64,000 nt of DNA from Areca catechu (GCA_021397845.1 CM038040.1:48565088-48629087); one strand, 5' to 3'. Shown: positions 22,345-34,677, numbered from the stretch's first letter. Numbers and translations are program-made. The notes: generated from the sequence alone by a model not told the origin.

Positions 22345-23062
22345 ACCCGTCGGGTATTTAGGTTTGATATAGGTCCAATAATTAAAGTCAGATTCAGATC
22401 TGGATATATATCAAGGTTCCAACCTGAACTCAATTGACTTGTTAATGGCTCTAAGGTAACACAAGCAAAATAGCAAGAGAAGAGAAAATCGAACTTCCTT
22501 TTTTTGTGAGTGCTAAAGAAAAGAAGAGGAGGAGATAGAGAGTAAGGAGATAGCAGGAATTAGAGATTTTAGGTTGTAACTTCACTCACCAGGAAAATCT
22601 TAACTCTTTCTTTATCTTTAGTTACATCATTTGCATGATCATGGGCTGATCTTACATCATCAAGTACAATATCTGGTTATGGATTAATTCATGTTTCAAT
22701 TTATTTGAACTAAACAAAGTCATCATTTCATATACATTAAAATATGAATTAATAAATAACTAGTGATTGCACTAATGATGTTAGGTTAGCCTATGATGCA
22801 AATGATATAACTAAAGTTGAAGAAAGAGTTAGAAGTTTTTATAGTAAATAAAGTCAATAGTCGAGTTAGAATATCACTATTGTCTCCTAGTTCTCCATCT
22901 CCTCTTCTTTTCTTTAGTGCTCACAGATAGAGGAGTTCGGTTCTCTTCTCTTATTATTTTGCTTGCTTTATCTTAGAGGTATCAAAGGATCAGGTTCGGG
23001 TCGAAACCTAGATATCTAAATCTGGACCCAATCTTAGTTATTGGACCTAGACCTGGACCCGA
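22345..23062. mobile_element. Foldback (long inverted-repeat) element, about 0.7 kb
   Basis: The two halves are inverted copies of each other almost end to end. For example AAGAAAAGAAGAGGAGGAGAT near 22515 mirrors ATCTCCTCTTCTTTTCTTTA near 22898, and TAGTTACATCATTTGCATGATC near 22619 mirrors TGATGCAAATGATATAACTA near 22793. The centre is about 22700 and each arm about 350 bp at roughly 75-80% by eye. No coding sequence. This fits a foldback MITE. Ends are approximate and no target duplication was identified. Confidence 0.7.
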
Positions 23063-23309
23063 ATACTTGATGCTTTATTGGCCATTGACAACTTTTCCGA
23101 GTCATTTTCACCCCATCTACTTAATGAGAAAGTTCTTGGGGTGATTGACATTGAAGATAAGCTAAAAAAGAAGCAAAGAAATAAATTTAGAAGAATGAAA
23201 AAAGAAGTAGAAAGAGAGAGAAAAGAAAATAATAAGACGAAGGAACAGTTACCTGAAAAATTCCAAGATAGTTATCACCAAGCACTTAAAAAAGAGAGTG
23301 TTTCTTGCT

Positions 23310-24547
23310 CTAATCCATCCACAGGAAGGAGGATAATAGCTCTTGGACAAGCTTTGGATCCATGCGACCTGCATCATTTGCTTGTAGCCTCTTTTGCAAA
23401 ATGAGATGATCTCCTAAAGCATTCGAAGACTGGATGATAAAGTGACGTGGTCGAGCAATCTCCAATGACCTGGTCAGACTGACCATCAAAGTAGTTATCA
23501 ACTCCTTAGCTGAAGCAGGAGATTGGCTATTCTCTAATATGGACATGCTTGATGAAGACATCAGAAGTGATGACTTGCCAAGCTTCTTCTTGGCCTCCTT
23601 AGTAATATATGACCTCTTTCTCTTGGCTGCCTTCTAGAGCCTTTATAGACCAAGCTTTATTTCTACAAATAGAAAATTCAAATAGTGGTTAAAAAATCAA
23701 CAAAATCTGAGAACTATGTAAAAATAAAAAGGCAAAAAGAAACTCAAAGTGGTTGTATATACTATGAGAATTGACCAAGCTGATGCCTGCATCGTACTGA
23801 GCTTGATCAGTTAGGAAAAGTTTAAACTCCGGTACATGAACCTCGAGAGTTTATGGTAGTACTCCAAGTCTTTATTTAAAGGAGTTTTATTGTGGTTGGG
23901 CTCAGTCCGGGCCTTATCACAAGGGGACCTAATATCTAAATGTTGATCTAAAAGAATGAAAAAAAATCTATTCTTCCATCCATGGATGGAAGTCCAAATG
24001 CTCTTTACAAGTTTACAGGACTGTCTATAGACAAAGTAATACCATTTCTTATTATAAGGATGTGACTTCAATATAAAAGTAGTCCAGAATAAAGAGCACC
24101 TTAGCTCTATCCTGACCAGGTCACAGATAAGGATGAAGATAATGATCACCTTGAAATCATTTAGAAAAAACTGGATCGGGGTATCTTGTAAAAATCTAAG
24201 ACATTCCTAATAAATGGATGAAGAGGGAACCTGACTCCACATCAAACGTATTTTCATAGAAAGCAATGCATCCAAATGGAGGAGAAGGAACCCGTTCATC
24301 AGGGCTAGGCACAATCAACCTAATATTACCAAGGATGAAATATTTATCCCTAAATCTCCTAAAGTCTACTTTCCTAATCACAGACTTCTCTTTATCAAGG
24401 CCTAAGGAGACCCTCCTATGGCATTTATAGGGATGTCTGAAGGAACTAGATTTTCCTTCCCGACTGGGTTCGGACTTGCTATGGATTCAGCAGAGCAACC
24501 CTAGAACTCTTTATCTTCCTAATAATTTTCTTGACCTTAGGGCCCAT
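23310..24547 (-). pseudogene. Gypsy-associated 'putative gypsy-type transposon' ORF, broken
   Basis: Minus-strand pieces show FRDKYFILGNIRLIVPSPDE (about 24290-24350), then SGSLFIHLLG, then HPYNKKWYYF and SIHGWKNRFFFI (about 23950-24070), and a C-terminal part rich in polar residues ending at 23310. This matches my memory of the plant family annotated as putative gypsy-type transposon (PF04195), a Gag-like or accessory ORF of Ty3/gypsy elements. Reading shifts between frames with several stops, so it is dead. The adjoining LTR-like sequence (24840-25910) has its TATA box on the plus strand. The ORF would then be antisense and just upstream of the 3' LTR, as known for Grande-type Tat elements. 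Start chosen at ATG 24547. Confidence 0.5.
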
Positions 24548-24839
24548 GGCTACAAGCGGAAGGATTGAAGGAAAAAGAAAATTAGGATCTTTTACTAGGA
24601 AAGTGAAGTCTTAGATCTCTTGAAGTAAGTGAACAAGACTTCGAAGGGGGTTAGCTATTAACTGGCTTGAAGACAAAAGTAAAAGAATAGTAGGAAAAAG
24701 ATCTAGATTGAAGGAAGAGACCTTTGTTTATAATTATATATGATAGCCTAGATTAAATCATCTCACCATTGGAAATTTCATCACATCACTTGATCCTGGC
24801 TAAAAGCTTGGACCACTCACTTCGTGCCACATGGGTCAC

Positions 24840-25910
24840 TCTTACTAGCTAGGGGACATACCCCGGAGGTCTAGTAGTCATTATCTTTTTGAAAACCGTC
24901 CGCTATTAGTTTAATAATTCTTTACAAAAAGGTGCATGAAAGGGCACACATGACATTGAATGCCACATGGCAAAATGGTGATGCAACATGATTAGATATT
25001 TTATCCCACCAAAAGTCAATGAAAACTTACCATTACACTCCAAGCTGAATTGAGTGAATTACTTCAAACTTGGAAGTGGGGAATAAGTATTACAGGACAA
25101 ATGACCTGTCTAGATTTCTTCTGATCAAATTATGATCAATTATAGATGAGTAGAAAAGTATTTAGCCAGGTATCAATCTCTTATTAAGGCATAGAAATCT
25201 TGACAGCTAGAGGCCAAGAGCTGATCTCCTACCAAAGCATAGGATCTTTATCAGTTTGGGGATGATATCTTGCTAAGGCAAAGGATGTCTGATGGCCAGG
25301 GGCCAATCTCCCACCAGGGTGCAAGACATCTATCGGTCAGGGGATGATCTCTTATTAAATCATAGGATGCTCAAATACTTATCGGATAGGTACTAATCAC
25401 TTACCTAAACTATGTACAGAACCTTACAACTTTATTTAGCATGAAGCATATTCCTTAAAGTTATTAAAGCCATTACAATAAGGTTGATAAAATGATTATC
25501 AAGAACTATAATAGATCACTTAGAAAATTACTTCACAAATTGACCTCTTAACAACCTAATTAACTTAACAACTCATTAACGATATAACTGCCTCATGAAT
25601 GATTATAATTATTTAACTAACTCAACCATGAACCTCCATAAATAGGGGACCAAAGGAAACTCCAGAAAGATTTTGAGCTCACTCTCTCTATTTTTTCTCA
25701 CTATTCTTCCTCTCTAAGCTGACTTAAACATCAAAGGGTTCCCCGTTGAAGAAACTCCACCTATTTTTCCAATGATGAGAACTCTTCTTTTATAGATCTA
25801 GAAGCTGATCGGGTCTACTTTGAAGGTCATCAACTAGTCTCCTTAAACATCTCTGGACTCTCAAAAGCTCAAAGCTATCTCAACACATCTTACTTATTCA
25901 ACTTGGAGAG
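24840..25910 (+). repeat. Probable gypsy LTR with TATA box
   Basis: CCATAAATAGGGGACC at about 25636-25651 is followed by a short leader (CTCACTCTCTCTATTTTTTC) and a region typical of R/U5. No coding potential. The exact ends were not found, and the right end runs into a TA microsatellite. Confidence 0.4.
25160..25375. repeat. Tandem array of about 45-60-bp units inside the LTR
   Basis: About four diverged units of the type GCCAGGGGCCAATCTCC, (C/T)ACCA, GGCATAGGATCT, TATCAGT. It lies upstream of the TATA box, where LTR enhancer repeats commonly occur. Confidence 0.6.
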
Positions 25911-25917
25911 GAATAGC

Positions 25918-26024
25918 AACAACATATATATGTATATATACACGTGCATGATCACACACATATACATATAGATATATAAATAATATACATACATATAGAT
26001 ACATATAAATACATGGATACATAC

Positions 26025-26081
<57 letters not shown>

Positions 26082-26089
26082 CATATGTA

Positions 26090-26147
<58 letters not shown>

Positions 26148-26157
26148 TACACACATG
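25918..26157. repeat. TA/CA microsatellite
   Basis: (TA)n runs at about 26038-26072 and 26093-26136, with CATA/CACA variants on both sides. The tyrosine-isoleucine frames on both strands are artefacts. Confidence 0.95.
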
Positions 26158-26296
26158 AATTTAGATGCAAGAATTATATGATCAATTGGACTGTCAATGA
26201 AATTATGATCGATATTCCTCTAGATATTGATTGAAGTAAGCTTTTTAATTTTTTTTTTAAAAAATAAAGGATAAATGCTTAGTTTTTTTTTAATCA

Positions 26297-28350
26297 TGTA
26301 GGTAAGTTTATTGAGCCTCTAGATTTTAGAGTCCCGGAGCATTGCTATGCTTTTTGGGGAGCCATCTTTCGGTATAAAGAATGCATACGTAAATTTGGAA
26401 TACATCAAAACCTATATTTAGCTTATACTATCATGAAGGGAGAGTGGATTTACCAATGCTAAAAGAAACTCTAGCTTTTTTAGATGCTTTGCTAACAAAT
26501 TGATGAAGAAGAGTTTCAAAATTTTGGAAGAATAATAGGATATATAACTCGATATTTGCATTTATATTAATTGGGGTAAAAATTGATAATAAAATTAATA
26601 ATAAACTTGGGCCATACATTTTTTTGATCAGTGGATTAAAATTATCATAGAATGGGTCGCTATTGCATGTTGATGGAGAAAAACCAAAATTTGTATAATT
26701 ATATATATATGACACTAAAATTAAGATACATAACAAAATCAGACCAATCAATTTAGATGATGGTTGTTCGAAAGTATAAAAAAATTGTAGAAGGATTGAT
26801 TAATATATTTGATACTAAAATTAGATTGTTAGAGCTTTTAGAATGGCCAAAGATTATTTTAGAGAATCTGAATTTCTACCAGTGCAATTAAGATTATTAA
26901 AAAAATGTTGTAAAGATAGTCTATAATAAAGTGCTCCTTTAGCATCTAAAATTGCTAGATTGATTGTTGGTGATCTAGGTCAGGTAGATTGCCAATATGA
27001 TATTATTGTTAAACATAAGATAGAAATTTGAAACATATTAATAATTTACATCCAAGTTTCATGGCTATATATGCAATATCCAATTTTGTTTTCATTTGGT
27101 GAGGATAGTTTTAGGATTGATACCAAATATAAAGAAATTTTACAAAAATATTATGTAATTAGATAATATGTTACAATGAGAGAATTCTATACTTATAGAA
27201 TACAATAAAGAATAGATAAAGGCAAAACATTAATAAAAGGTGAAAGATTATTCCAATAATATGTGGCCAATTCTTTTGCATGTATTAAAGAAAAAAGACT
27301 ATCATATTAGAATAAATCAAAAAGATCTTTGATCATAATTTTATTAGAAAATCAAAGATCCAATGGTATGAGGTGATATTGATGTGATACAATCGAAAAG
27401 AGAATTATTTTACGTCAAGTTTTACTAGAAATCCAAGATATATGATACAAAATATCAAGATGCTGTCGCTACTTGTAGATGGCATGGACATCCAGACTAT
27501 TTATCACGTTTACATACAATGCACAATAGTCTAAGATCCGAGCAGCTTTAAGTTTGATTCCTGGCTAGCGAACCAAAGATAAACCTAATATTGTGAGTAG
27601 GGTTTTCAAAATGAAGCTCGAAGAATTCTTATTAGATCTTGCTAAAAAATATTTTTTCAAAAAAATTAATTAGTGGTAAAATACTATTTCTTAATGAATA
27701 AATCCAATATAATTATTAATACATTTTAGTTTTTATCTTAACATTGTTTATTATTATGTTATTTGCAATTTTGTATATAGTAGAGTTTTAAAATTGTGGT
27801 TTACCACGTGCATATCTTTCTTTGGCTTGATTTAGAATATAAGTATCCAATAATTATAAATATAGATTCTACAATTTATGCTAAACTGCCTGATAAAAAT
27901 ATTGATCCATGATACATGGTCCATGTGGATATGAAAATTATAAATAACCATATATGGTAAAAGGACAGTATTTGAAATATTTTTTAAAAAATTTTTGGGT
28001 CCACATGTCAATTGATGAAAATAGATTTGCCATTTACAAGAGGAGAAATAATGAACGATAGTATTAAGAATGGAGTTATGCTTGATAATAAATTTGTTAT
28101 TCTATATAATTGATGAAAATAGATTTGCCATTTACAAGAGGAAAAATAATGAACGATATGGTATTAAGAATGGAGTTATGCTTGATAATAAATTTGTTAT
28201 TCTATATAATTTGGAACATTATTAAGCCTATATAAATGTTAAATAGTGTAATAAATTAAAAATGATTAAATATCTTTCTAAATATGTCAATAAAATTATC
28301 GACAAAATAAAAACTATCATAACAGAAAATGTGTTGATTGATAATAACAC
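26297..28350 (+). pseudogene. Helitron RepHel protein, N-terminal and Rep region, broken
   Basis: Pieces in all three forward frames follow the order of a plant Helitron protein: LGPYIFLISG and YIYDTKIKIHNKI (about 26600-26740), ARLIVGDLGQVD and YDIIVKHK (26950-27020), QYPILFSFGEDSFRID (27075-27125), TMREFYTYRIQ (27175-27210), RVFKMKLEEF (27600-27640), then YKRRNNERYGIKNGV (28125-28180), LDNKFVILYN and IKYLSKYVNK (28180-28300). In live Helitrons this protein nicks and unwinds DNA for rolling-circle transposition. There are many stops and frameshifts, and the HUH catalytic segment is not readable. The sequence stops being recognisable near 28350, well before the helicase. The helicase part found at 53585-54092 is on the same strand and may belong to it. 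Confidence 0.75.
28011..28206. repeat. 98-bp tandem duplication in the Helitron remnant
   Basis: ATTGATGAAAATAGATTTGC starts at 28011 and again at 28109, with nearly identical sequence through TTCTATATAAT. It duplicates part of the Rep-region coding sequence after the gene died. Confidence 0.9.
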
Positions 28351-28689
28351 TGGACCTAACATTGCTAGTTCAAGTTTTAGTTACCATACTAGTAGGTAGA
28401 CATACAACTGCATCAGATCTCTTCTGATTCTTGTGTTGAACATTCTCTGATGCTCGTTTCTTTGACAAGTTTAAAGCAAAGGGCAAGCTAAATAGATGAA
28501 TTGAAACATGCATTATCTAGGTTTACCACTCAAAAAAAACGAAGGGAATGGGGAGGGAAGCGCATCCATATTCAAGCTTCAACCATGTAGAGTTGGATAG
28601 TTTAAATGACTGAAAGGGGATGATGCTCTTAATTCTGAACATTTTTGGAGATATATAAAATGTGGTATTGAGTGCTCTAGAGTGGGTTG

Positions 28690-28930
28690 AAGCCACAGGC
28701 ATTCATTTTATATTTGGCCAGTGATTGGGCTTTTATTCGGTCTTCATATTTGGCTAGCGATTGGGCTTTTATTTGGGCCCGAAAATCAAACCTGATTCGG
28801 GCCAGCCTAATTATTTTAAAATAAATCAGGCCTAAACTTGGCCTGAAATCCAAATTTTTTTTTTTTCAAGCCAAGCTCAAGCAAGGATGCGGTCCTACCC
28901 AGCCCGACCCACTTCCAGCCCTAGCAATTC
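28690..28930 (-). mobile_element. hAT-like end
   Basis: The minus strand from about 28928 reads CTAGGGCTGGAAGTGGGTCG, a typical plant hAT terminus. A region rich in GGGCCCGAA / TTGGGCTTTTA words follows, including a 40-bp imperfect duplication near 28725-28785 (ATTTGGCCAGTGATTGGGCTT). The other terminus and the 8-bp target duplication were not identified. Confidence 0.5.
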
Positions 28931-30157
28931 AGTAATCCCTCGCACGCCCAACCCAAAGCTAATTACTTAACCTGAAGGTCTAGAAATCAATTAAACAGTG
29001 AAGATGAGATGCTACGTTTAATCATTTTATCAACAAAGGTGGACACAAAATTTGCATATTGCTGGGGCTGTAACCAACTAACCATGGTCCTAAATATCAA
29101 TGACAAGTTTACAGTTCTGTATGGGCAGAGAGTTTAGAAAAACCTGCATATATTAAATGATGTCGGTAAAAGAATGTGAAATTGTAGCATGGATATATAA
29201 CTTGAAAATGAAAAGCCATGGAACTATTGCATGTGCTCATATTTGGGATTTTCTATTGCAGATCATAGTTGAGACTTTAGACTCTAGGGAAAGAAGCAAC
29301 ATCCAACACAGAAGCAGGAAACTAGCTATTTATTTCTCCAATGAGGAAAATGATATGGAAGAGACGTCGTTAAATTCTAGTTATCGCCATATCTTTTAGA
29401 TTTTGCTGCCTTGTATCAAGCAACTTCATCGAAAATACCGGGAACACCACATGCATGTTATGGTTACCTCCAGAGAACAAACAAAACAAGAAAGACAAAA
29501 TGATAAATATATGCAGGACAGTCAAGAGAATAATTAATACACGATCCTTGAGGAAAATAATTGCTAGGATCAGTAAACCTAATTAAGTTGAGGCTCTTCT
29601 TTGTTTAAAAAAAGGGTAGTGTGTAGACAAGCTTAATTCATTAACCAGACTGTTGGAAAGCTAGGATAGATCACAACATGAGAGGCCTGAGCAAAGGTCA
29701 AGACAGCAAAACACTATAGGAAGGTGAGTTGCAGAAGATATTTAAGGATGTCGGCATGTAAATTTGATGACACAGTCTAGCTGACAAGCTTGTTAACAAA
29801 GGAATAAATATTCCAATAATTTCTCACACCCAGCATTATGAAATGATACCAAGTAAGTGAACATCTTTTAACCCTCTGAACACAAACATGAATCGATTAC
29901 GATAAACTCAGATATTCTATAATCGAATCAACATGATATTTAAATAGAATCATATCAGAAGCAAGCCATTCAAAACAATCACAAACAATTATTTTATTAA
30001 ATACAATTTAGCATCACTCACTGTTCCACGCTAATGACAATCAATTATTCTTACAAGATAAATTTCGGCAAATTGAGGTCTTCAATGCACTACTTCTTAA
30101 TATATACCAACTACTGATTGAACGAAGATGCTATTAGAGAGGCAGAAAAATGCATGG
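28931..30157. other. Unassigned low-repeat sequence, possibly host
   Basis: No convincing gene. The composition differs from the surrounding transposons. It is continuous with 32115 once the solo LTR 30163-32109 and one GTAGA copy are removed, so it may be the distal part of the same host-derived fragment as the UTr1-like exon. Confidence 0.35.
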
Positions 30158-30162
30158 GTAGA

Positions 30163-32109
30163 TGTCACGTCCCGATCCAAAACCTGGATCGGCTACGCGG
30201 CCGACCATAAGCCCTAGATTTTATCCTAGAGATCATGCAAGGCCTAATCTTCAATTCAATATTCAAATAGTGGTAAGGAACAAATTTCACTAATTATTTA
30301 TTGATTCCAAGAATTTTTTTTTTTATAAAATTCAACTATAAACTCAGAGATCAACATCTAAACCCTAGCTACTCACTGACCGGTCCCAAAGCCCAATTGA
30401 TCTTCGGTATCTGCAATAAAAATATAGAAAAATAGGGATGAGCTATACAGGCTCAGTAAGTTATCAACACCTCCAGTATACATACACAAATATGCCATTA
30501 ATAAATAGTAAGCACAAACACACCATACAACAAGATGTCCATCAATATAATAATATATATCCAGCAACATGATGCAAATATGTATACTTAATCACAACCG
30601 ACACCGACACGACTATAGATGGCCAACCATTTACTTTACTATCCTAGTCCTTTTTGACTATGTCCACGATCGGCCCGTGGCTCGCCCCACAAGAGACTAG
30701 ATCCTAACTCACATACCGAAATCGGTCATGCGCCAGTGATCGCCCTACTGGAGGCCCACAAAGAAAACTAGCTCTGAGTATCGCACGAGAAACATGCATC
30801 CTCTGCATGTGCCTGCCACGCATGGCTAAAATAAGGCAACTAGCTCCTGACTCACTACCGCTCATCAGTCATGTACCAGCGTTCACCCCGCTGGAGGCCC
30901 ACAAGGAGACTAGGTCCTCGTATGATCATAATCGGACTAGAGAGCACGCACACCAACACAATGCACCCATACCAACACAATGCATGCACCCAATGCAATC
31001 CAATACAAATTAAAATATATTACATGTATTTAATATTTCATAACATATTTGACATATAATATCATAGGTCAAGATAACTTACCGAAAGCATCCACCAACT
31101 ACGCACAATTTAAACCTAGATCTGATCTTCCAAGGACAACGACAATCCTGACCAATAATTTAAACATATAATTAATTTCTATTTGATAAAACTAAAAAGA
31201 AAACTATGTTATCATGGGGCACTCTCTCAATCCAAATCCAATTATGGTCCAAAATTTACCTTTCCTCCTTCCTTTTTCTTTCTCTCTTATCTCTCTCCTC
31301 TTTCTCTCTCTTCTCTCTCTCTCCTCTTTCTCTCCTTCCTCACCCACGATGGCGGGGGGACCTCGTGGATGAGCTACCGAAAACTACCCCGACGACGGAC
31401 TCTTAGGTAGGTTTCTCTCTCTTCATATATTTTTTTCCTTTTCCTTTTTTTTTCTATTTTTCCTTTCTTTTTTTTCTCTTTTCTTTTTCCTCACGGAACA
31501 GAGGCTTCTTCTTCTCCCGAACTCTCCTCCCCTGCTCCATTGATTCGACTGAACCACCCTCCCACAGCAGCCGGCGATGGCCATGGGGACGGTCAACGAG
31601 AAGAGGCTCGCCGGACCGGAGATGGACGGCAGCAGCACGACCACCGGCATGGTACAGTCCAAACAATCCGAATCAAAATCAAAGCAAAGTCTACTTAATC
31701 CTAAAAAAAAAATAACTAAAGGAAGAACTCACCGATCTTGCAGGGCTTCCGGGTGCTCGCTGGAGAGGAGGGAGATGGCGACGAAAGCTCGGTCAGTGCT
31801 TCCTTGGACGGCGGTGAGAGGGGGAGAAAGATTTTTAAGAAAAATAATAGGAAGATGCCTCACCGTTTAAGGAAGAAACTCCATCCAATCGGAGTTCCAA
31901 TCCACTCCAAATTCATTGCCGACACCGTCCCTCTCTTCCACCACTCTTCTCCCGAACTCTCTGGCGACCTTCCCGGCCGGATAAGGGTGAGAAAGCTTCC
32001 CCTGTTCCGGTTCTTCTCCGTTATTTTTTTTTTTTTTCTGGATTCTGGGTAAAGTCGGCAAGGGCTGCCGACTTCAGTCCACAACGCCCAAAACATGGGC
32101 GGCCTCACA
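30163..32109. mobile_element. Solo LTR (1947 bp), relative of the 4273 family
   Basis: It runs from TGTCACGTCCCGATCC to GGGCGGCCTCACA and is flanked by identical GTAGA at 30158-30162 and 32110-32114. It shares the blocks CTAGAGATCATGCAAGGCCT and GGCTCAGTAAGT with the LTRs of the element at 4273. There is no internal domain. Frames in the CT-rich (31255-31500) and following G-rich segments look like composition artefacts. Confidence 0.88.
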
Positions 32110-32299
32110 GTAGAAGAAGCCAAGTAGGTGGGAAAGAGGATCTTTTTGTACAAGTCCAAACAATAGAAACCCTACCTGAACTCTCAATTCCAAGTTCCTT
32201 GTGTGTGGATGGGTTTGTGTCTTTTTTTTTTTTTTTGGAATTAAGTGGAAGTTAGAAAAAAATTAAGCTAAAAAAAATCGGAAATCCAAAGGAACAAAT

Positions 32300-32407
32300 A
32301 CGCAGTTTCCTGGAGGATGCCTGGGTCATGTAAGCGGACCAGATGCCGACGACGTAGAAGGTCAGAAGCAAGATGCGGCCAACACTGCTGCTGCCATGGG
32401 CTTCCAT
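32300..32407 (-). pseudogene. First-exon fragment of a UTr1-type UDP-glucose/UDP-galactose transporter
   Basis: From an ATG at 32405-32407 (minus) the translation is MEAHGSSSVGRILLLT then GIWSAY, which I recognise as the N-terminus and first membrane segment of plant UTr1-like nucleotide-sugar transporters of the ER. After GIWSAYMTQ a one-base deletion shifts the frame; the second frame continues GILQET, as expected in the family. Only the first exon of about 35 codons is present. No later exons appear to the left in 28.9-32.3 kb. With the upstream sequence 32408-33050 it looks like a captured or stranded 5' piece of a host gene. The identification is from memory. Confidence 0.55.
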
Positions 32408-33050
32408 TTTCCTGGCATCTGGCCACGAGATTTCTCCACGGATATTTTCGGCAGATTTGAGGATGGGGCAAGGGAGAAATGAAGGAGTGAGGGGATCGAC
32501 TAAACATTTCCATTCTCATATCAAAGACCACAAAACCCATAAGATCTCTAAATCTAAATCTTTATAACCCAGGAAAACAAAGATAGATCGCGCAGAAGGA
32601 AAAGAGATCTAGAATTATACTGCTATACTTCTGGCAGTAAGCCAACATCTTTAATCGATAATTTATCACAGATTTCATAGAGATCGAGAGAACGAAGAAA
32701 AAAGAGTGATTTTTGTGCGGTCGCTATGGGGGGACGTGTGAGCCTTTAAGATAGGACAGTAGAGAAAGAAGATTTGAAGAATCGAAGAAAACGACGAGAA
32801 AAAAAAATTAAAAAAAAAAAGGGCAACAAAAATTTTTATCCCGGAGACCGCGATCAGAATGACCTGAGTTAGAGGTGGCTAGCCACGTTTATCATTTGAG
32901 TTAGAATGATGATCGAAATGCACAGACTAACGAATGGCAAAACCCTAGCAAGTAGCAGCTGAAGGTGAGGACTGAGGAGAGAGAACAAGAGATGACTAGA
33001 GGAGTCAGGAGTCAAGAGATGGGTCTCGGGTTCAAGCTAAATACTAAAAA
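32408..33050 (-). other. Possible 5' untranslated and promoter sequence of the transporter fragment
   Basis: Upstream of the ATG on the minus strand there is pyrimidine-rich leader-like sequence (CTCCTTCATTTCTCCC...) and no other coding sequence. I could not pick a convincing TATA box. The right edge runs into hAT-like sequence near 33055. Confidence 0.3.
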
Positions 33051-33129
33051 CCTAAAAAGTATTGAGCTAGCGGGTTGGGTTTAGGCCGGGCCTTTTTTTC
33101 AAACCAGATTCAAGTTGAGTTGGACCGAG

Positions 33130-34673
33130 TGATGAGGACATCACCTAACACAGATCCTGATGCATATATTTGAGCAGACATTTATAATTTTATTTTATTT
33201 GAATATATTAGGATCGGATATATTATTTTTATTTTCATTATTCTTGTATCTAGATCATGCATGGATCTCAGAGTATGAATACTGGATTAGTATAGAGTCT
33301 ATTTTTAGATTAGGCCAGTTATTTTAATTTGACTTGAGTCTTAGTATTTTAATTTATCTGGTCTCCAATATGTTGAAGAGTTCCAGGGTTTTGGTCAATA
33401 ATTCGTGGAGGACTAGGATCTATTTAAGAAGTTTCATGTATCAGTTGAGGTATCGACAAATATTGAATAAAGGAATTTTATTTCCTGACTCCCCTCTTCT
33501 TCTTCTCTTCTTCTTCTTCCTTTCTTCTTCTCCTTCTTCCTCTCCTCTTCCTCTTCTTCTCTATTACTTATTCCTCCTGCCAATCCGAGAAATCAAATCA
33601 CCAAACTCATATTTCAAGTCATCTCCACAGCCACCTGAGTCAATGTTGGCTGTTTTCCATCTCCTCTGACCCAAGAAAAATACAAATACTAGGCCTCCCT
33701 ACTTTGTTTCCACATCCACCGGCCACCATCAAGCGCTGCACGCCACCAATCCTCACTACTTCCATCCACAATTACTGTGGAATTTGACGCTGCCGGTCCC
33801 ATGCCGCATGAGCCAACTGCCACCACAAGCAACCTCACCGCCTCCCCTCATGGCACCGATAGGCCAAGCCCCTCCCTCCATGGCATCGATTCCATCTTTA
33901 ACATATGGAAGCCCGAAGCCGAGTGCGCTGCACCGCTGCCGACGAATATCGATTCATCACCCCCATTGTGCCGTGCCCTCTTCTCCACCCGTGTCACCAT
34001 CAATTGCCGGATTAGAGTCGTGCCTCCCCCTCCCCAAGCTATCGCCGATGAAAGTCTCACCAAAATCCCTGCTAATCTTCCAAGAACCATTCTCTTGTTT
34101 TGTTTTGCATGCTCGTCAAAGCGTTAAAACCCCTTGGATGATTATGAAAGCAATTACACCCTCCCTGTTGCCGACTTCAGGTTAAAGCAGAAAAAAAGAA
34201 AAAAAAAAGTGGAAAGAAAAGATTGGATTTCAAAATCGATATGTGGGGTCCATGGACTTTATCGGACTCGTCATCTAGCTAGGATCGCAACCCGACTTGG
34301 TCAACACCTCCTCTTCTAATTTCGACCACGATTCAGTTTGTGAGTACCATTTTTTACTTAAAATATTTAATTGATATTGATAGTGAGTTTATTTCTTTAG
34401 TTTTACTAGATTAATATATTAATTGATTGTGCTTAACCTAACTTATAGATAGTTTCTCAATTATCCACGATCCTAATCTCTTTTAGATCTAGGAATTTTT
34501 ATTATTGCTTGTAATTATTTTAAAAAAAATCTGATTATAGCTTAATCCCTCCCATATTAGGAAAATAATAATGAGCTAATTTTGATTTATAGTTTCGGTT
34601 TGTTGACAATTTAAACTAAAAAAATAAAAAAAATAATCTACATTGCGTCCCTAGATCATACTGTCCCGTATCA
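33130..34673 (+). repeat. 5' LTR of the chromovirus
   Basis: 1544 bp, TGATGAGG...CCCGTATCA. A CTATTTAAGAAG TATA-like box lies near 33418, followed by a pyrimidine tract (33490-33560). The reading frames at 33777-34185 and 33848-34090 fall wholly inside the LTR and recur in the other LTR at 52190-52540; I treat them as non-genic. Confidence 0.88.
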
Positions 34674-34677
34674 AATT

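Noticed and set aside
25890..26234. Tyrosine/isoleucine frames on both strands
   Set aside because: TA/CA microsatellite.
33777..34185. Overlapping proline/serine-rich frames of 116 and 133 codons
   Set aside because: Wholly inside the chromovirus LTR and recurring, altered, in the other LTR at 52190-52778.
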